Shown here piece after piece: positions 6,341 to 8,580 of a stretch of DNA of 8,580 nt. The stretch is from JAZQHR01 sp045540695. Its GTDB lineage: Bacteria > Bacillota > Clostridia > UMGS1810. The position numbers and the translations under genes were made by a program. The notes under the pieces are model-generated. The model saw only the letters and a list, made by a program, of their open reading frames with translations. It searched no databases and had not been told where the DNA came from. Within the stretch, counting starts at the first letter, position 1. Every line of letters begins with the position of its first letter. The stretch covers positions 1 to 8,580 of the forward strand of contig JAZQHR010000084.1 of NCBI GenBank assembly GCA_045540695.1, given 5' to 3'.

Positions 6341-7401
6341 TTTTCTTCCTCCAGTATAGCTTTAATAGTATCTATAAGTTTTTTCATCTGTGAAAAAGTT
6401 CCTATCGTTATACGATTATACATACTTATCTCACTTTTGTCAAAATGTCTTACAAGTATGCCTTTTTCTTTAAGCTTTTTATAAAGCTTGTCACCGTCTA
6501 TCCCATCGTGCTTTGCAAATATAAAATTGGCTGTGGAATTGGTCATTGCAAAGCCAAGCTTTGCAAGCTCTGATACTGTATATTCTCTTGTTTTTATAAT
6601 TTCCTCGCAGTTTTTACGGGTATATTCCTCGTCCTCAAGCACGCCTATTCCTGCCGCCATAGTCATCTTGTTTATGTTGTATGGGTTGGTGGAATATTTT
6701 ACTGTGTTAAGGTCAGCTATAAGCTCCTTATTTGCTACTCCAAATCCAAGACGTGCACCTGCCATTGAACGTGACTTTGAAAATGTCTGCGTTACTAAAA
6801 GGTTATCGTACTTTTTAATAAGCGAAACTGCACTTTCATTTCCAAAATCTACATACGCTTCGTCTATAACTACGATATTGTCGGGATTTGAAGCTACAAT
6901 CTTTTCAATATCCGAAAGCGATAGAGCTATGCCCGTTGGCGCATTTGGATTGGCAATAAAGATGTTCTTATTTATGCCGATATAGTCATTTACGTCTATG
7001 GTAAAATCTTCTTTTAGCGGTATTTCCTCGTAAGGAATGTTATTTATCTTGGCAAATACCGAGTAAAATCCATAAGTGATATTTGGAAATACACAAGGGT
7101 GTGCATCATCACAGAACGCCATAAATGCAAAGTTTAATATCTCGTCTGAACCATTTGTAACAAGCACCTCTTGTGACTCTACGCCAATTGTATCTGCCAA
7201 AATCTTATTTAGTTCTCGACACTCGGGGTCAGGATAAAGGTTTAGCATATTTGCCGCCTCGCCTGCCCTTTTAATTGCTTTTTCCGACGGAGGAAATGGC
7301 GACTCATTGGTGTTTAATTTTATATATTTAAGGTCCTTTGGCTGTTCGCCCGGTGTGTACGGAACGAGGGTTTTGTACTTTTCTGAAAAAAATCTGCTCA
7401 T
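6337..7401 (-). CDS. hisC: Histidinol-phosphate aminotransferase
   Basis: HisC transfers the amino group of glutamate to imidazole acetol phosphate, giving L-histidinol phosphate. It is a 354-residue PLP enzyme of aminotransferase fold type I (class I/II). Visible features are the substrate-binding N-terminus KLNTNESPFPPS (about 29-39), YPDPECREL, the cofactor phosphate region NGSDEIL (about 83-89), NPNAPTG (151-157) with N153, IDEAYVDF with D180 and Y183, the Schiff-base lysine K209 in TFSKS, and R217 in ARLGFG. The C-terminal LVRHFDKSEISMYNRITIGT carries the expected substrate-binding arginines. It begins 2 nt after the hisD stop with GAGGA just upstream. Confidence 0.97.
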   Translation of the reverse strand: MSRFFSEKYKTLVPYTPGEQPKDLKYIKLNTNESPFPPSEKAIKRAGEAANMLNLYPDPECRELNKILADTIGVESQEVLVTNGSDEILNFAFMAFCDDAHPCVFPNITYGFYSVFAKINNIPYEEIPLKEDFTIDVNDYIGINKNIFIANPNAPTGIALSLSDIEKIVASNPDNIVVIDEAYVDFGNESAVSLIKKYDNLLVTQTFSKSRSMAGARLGFGVANKELIADLNTVKYSTNPYNINKMTMAAGIGVLEDEEYTRKNCEEIIKTREYTVSELAKLGFAMTNSTANFIFAKHDGIDGDKLYKKLKEKGILVRHFDKSEISMYNRITIGTFSQMKKLIDTIKAILEEEK

Positions 7402-7403
7402 CT

Positions 7404-8580
7404 TTATTCCTCTATTCTTATTACAGCACTTTTTGCGTGTGCAGTAAGTCCTTCTTTTTTAGCAAAATACTCTACGTCACGCGCAACTCTTTTAAGTGCA
7501 TCTTTAGTGTAGTAAGTGTACTGTGTTTTCTTTACAAAATCGTCTACTGAAAGTGGACTTGAAAATTTTGCAGTACCACTTGTAGGCAGTGTGTGGTTTG
7601 GTCCTGCGAAATAATCGCCAAGTGCTTCAGGGCAATTTTTACCCATAAATATCGAGCCTGCGTGACGGATAGCATCAAGATAGTCAAACGGATTGTCCAC
7701 GCAAAGTTCAAGGTGTTCAGGTGCGATTTCGTTTGAAATCTCTATTGCTTTGTACAAATCGTCCGCAACGATAATTTTGCCGTTGTTGTCGATAGATGCT
7801 CTTGCTATCTCGGCACGCTCTAATAGTGGTATCTGTTTTTCAAGTTCTGCCGATACTTCATTTGCAAGTTTTTCACTATCGCACACAAGCACCGCACTTG
7901 CAAGCTTATCATGTTCTGCCTGTGATAAAAGGTCTGCCGCAAGGTATTTTGGATTTGAGGTGCTATCTGCAACTATAAGTATCTCACTCGGTCCTGCTAT
8001 CATATCGATAGATACCACTCCGTAAACCTGTTTTTTTGCCTCGGCTACAAATGCGTTACCGGGTCCTACTATCTTATCAACCTTTGGCACGCTCTCTGTA
8101 CCATAAGCTAGTGCGGCGATTGCCTGTGCACCGCCTACTTTAACTATCTTGTCAACTCCTGCAACATATGCAGCAGCAAGGATAACGGGATTTATCTTGC
8201 CGTCACAAGATGGAGGTGTGGTTATAACCACCTCTTTACAGCCTGCAATTTTAGCAGGGATAGAATCCATCAAAACGGTAGAGGGATAGGCCGCCGTACC
8301 GCCGGGAACGTACAGTCCCGCGCGATCCACCGGCACCACCTTTTGCCCCATTACAATGCCGTCCTGCTCATTGATGATAAAACTGTTTCTCTTTTGTTTT
8401 TGATGAAATGCTGTAATATTTTCCTTTGCCCTTTCCAAAACCTCAATGAAGCGTGCATCAACGCTTTGCATTGCCTCGTCAATCTCTGCCGCACTGACGG
8501 CAAGCTCCGAAAGAACAGCACCGTCAAACTTTTCACAATACGCCTTGAGTGCCTTATCCTTAACAAGTCGGAGGCCAAGC
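7404..8580 (-). CDS. hisD: Histidinol dehydrogenase, 5' end outside window
   Basis: HisD oxidises L-histidinol to L-histidine in two NAD-dependent steps, the last of the pathway. The frame stays open to the window edge, giving 391 residues; the ATG at 8471 is internal, since LGLRLVKDKALKAYCEKFDG is encoded upstream of it and matches the family N-terminus. About 40 residues are missing compared with the usual 430. Visible motifs are RAGLYVPGG, the signature VGPGNAFVAEAKKQVYG, the zinc ligands Gln and His of SQAEHD (codons at 7922-7920 and 7913-7911), the catalytic Glu-His pair in APEHLEL (7718-7713), GDYFAGPNH with the Asp zinc ligand, and the final His of LTAHAKS. By position it leads the visible part of the operon. 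Base composition rises near the 5' end (see findings). Confidence 0.97.
   Translation of the reverse strand, partial: LGLRLVKDKALKAYCEKFDGAVLSELAVSAAEIDEAMQSVDARFIEVLERAKENITAFHQKQKRNSFIINEQDGIVMGQKVVPVDRAGLYVPGGTAAYPSTVLMDSIPAKIAGCKEVVITTPPSCDGKINPVILAAAYVAGVDKIVKVGGAQAIAALAYGTESVPKVDKIVGPGNAFVAEAKKQVYGVVSIDMIAGPSEILIVADSTSNPKYLAADLLSQAEHDKLASAVLVCDSEKLANEVSAELEKQIPLLERAEIARASIDNNGKIIVADDLYKAIEISNEIAPEHLELCVDNPFDYLDAIRHAGSIFMGKNCPEALGDYFAGPNHTLPTSGTAKFSSPLSVDDFVKKTQYTYYTKDALKRVARDVEYFAKKEGLTAHAKSAVIRIEE

Noticed and set aside
6488..6985. Plus-strand open frame of 165 codons opposite hisC.
   Set aside because: It is fully antisense to a gene with clear aminotransferase motifs. Its Ser- and Ile-rich composition is what a reverse-complement reading of an AT-biased gene gives.
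8351..8578. Minus-strand 75-codon frame at the window end in a different frame from hisD.
   Set aside because: It overlaps hisD, whose frame continues to the edge with family-like sequence; the alternative has no recognisable features.
1..8580. CRISPR arrays, insertion sequences, phage genes or a defence system.
   Set aside because: I read both strands and saw no regularly spaced repeats, transposase or integrase motifs, or toxin-antitoxin pairs. The window is dominated by biosynthetic genes.

Overview
This window looks like the chromosome of a low-to-moderate-GC Firmicute, most likely a member of the Clostridia (a Lachnospiraceae-type anaerobe is my best guess). The basis is a his gene order of D-C-B-H-A-F-IE, strong AGGAGG-type ribosome binding sites, AT-rich intergenic DNA, and a clostridial-type FAD/Rieske oxidoreductase. 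The taxon is inferred from style, not from any search.

Layout: (1) Bases 2-670 (+) hold the C-terminal three quarters of an EamA/DMT membrane transporter, cut by the window edge. (2) Bases 671-743 hold a strong intrinsic terminator lying between two convergent genes. (3) Bases 744-2042 (-) encode a FAD-dependent oxidoreductase with a C-terminal Rieske [2Fe-2S] domain. (4) Bases 2043-2213 are an intergenic stretch that folds, on the minus strand, into a multi-branched RNA. Its 5' and 3' ends form a terminator-like stem followed by seven U. A good sigma-A-like promoter precedes it, and the oxidoreductase start lies just beyond it. (5) Bases 2214-8580 (-) are a tightly packed histidine operon read right to left: hisD (5' end outside the window), hisC, hisB, hisH, hisA, hisF, hisIE, then a xylose-isomerase/AP-endonuclease-IV-like TIM barrel gene only 4 nt after hisIE.

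The his genes cover nearly all steps from PR-ATP to histidine. HisIE converts PR-ATP to ProFAR, HisA isomerises it to PRFAR, HisH/HisF make IGP, HisB dehydrates it, HisC transaminates, and HisD oxidises histidinol to histidine. Two functions are not seen: ATP phosphoribosyltransferase (hisG, possibly with hisZ), which may lie upstream of hisD outside the window, and histidinol-phosphate phosphatase, because HisB here is the monofunctional dehydratase. Neighbouring junctions overlap by 1 or 4 nt or are 2-13 nt apart, indicating one translationally coupled transcript.

The two points most worth a second look are the TIM barrel gene at the operon end and the structured RNA before the oxidoreductase. 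The TIM barrel keeps what looks like the full set of trinuclear metal ligands of endonuclease IV, so it is a candidate for the missing phosphatase or another phosphate-cleaving step. The RNA looks like a conditional terminator or a small RNA of a family I do not recognise. The remainder is ordinary core metabolism.
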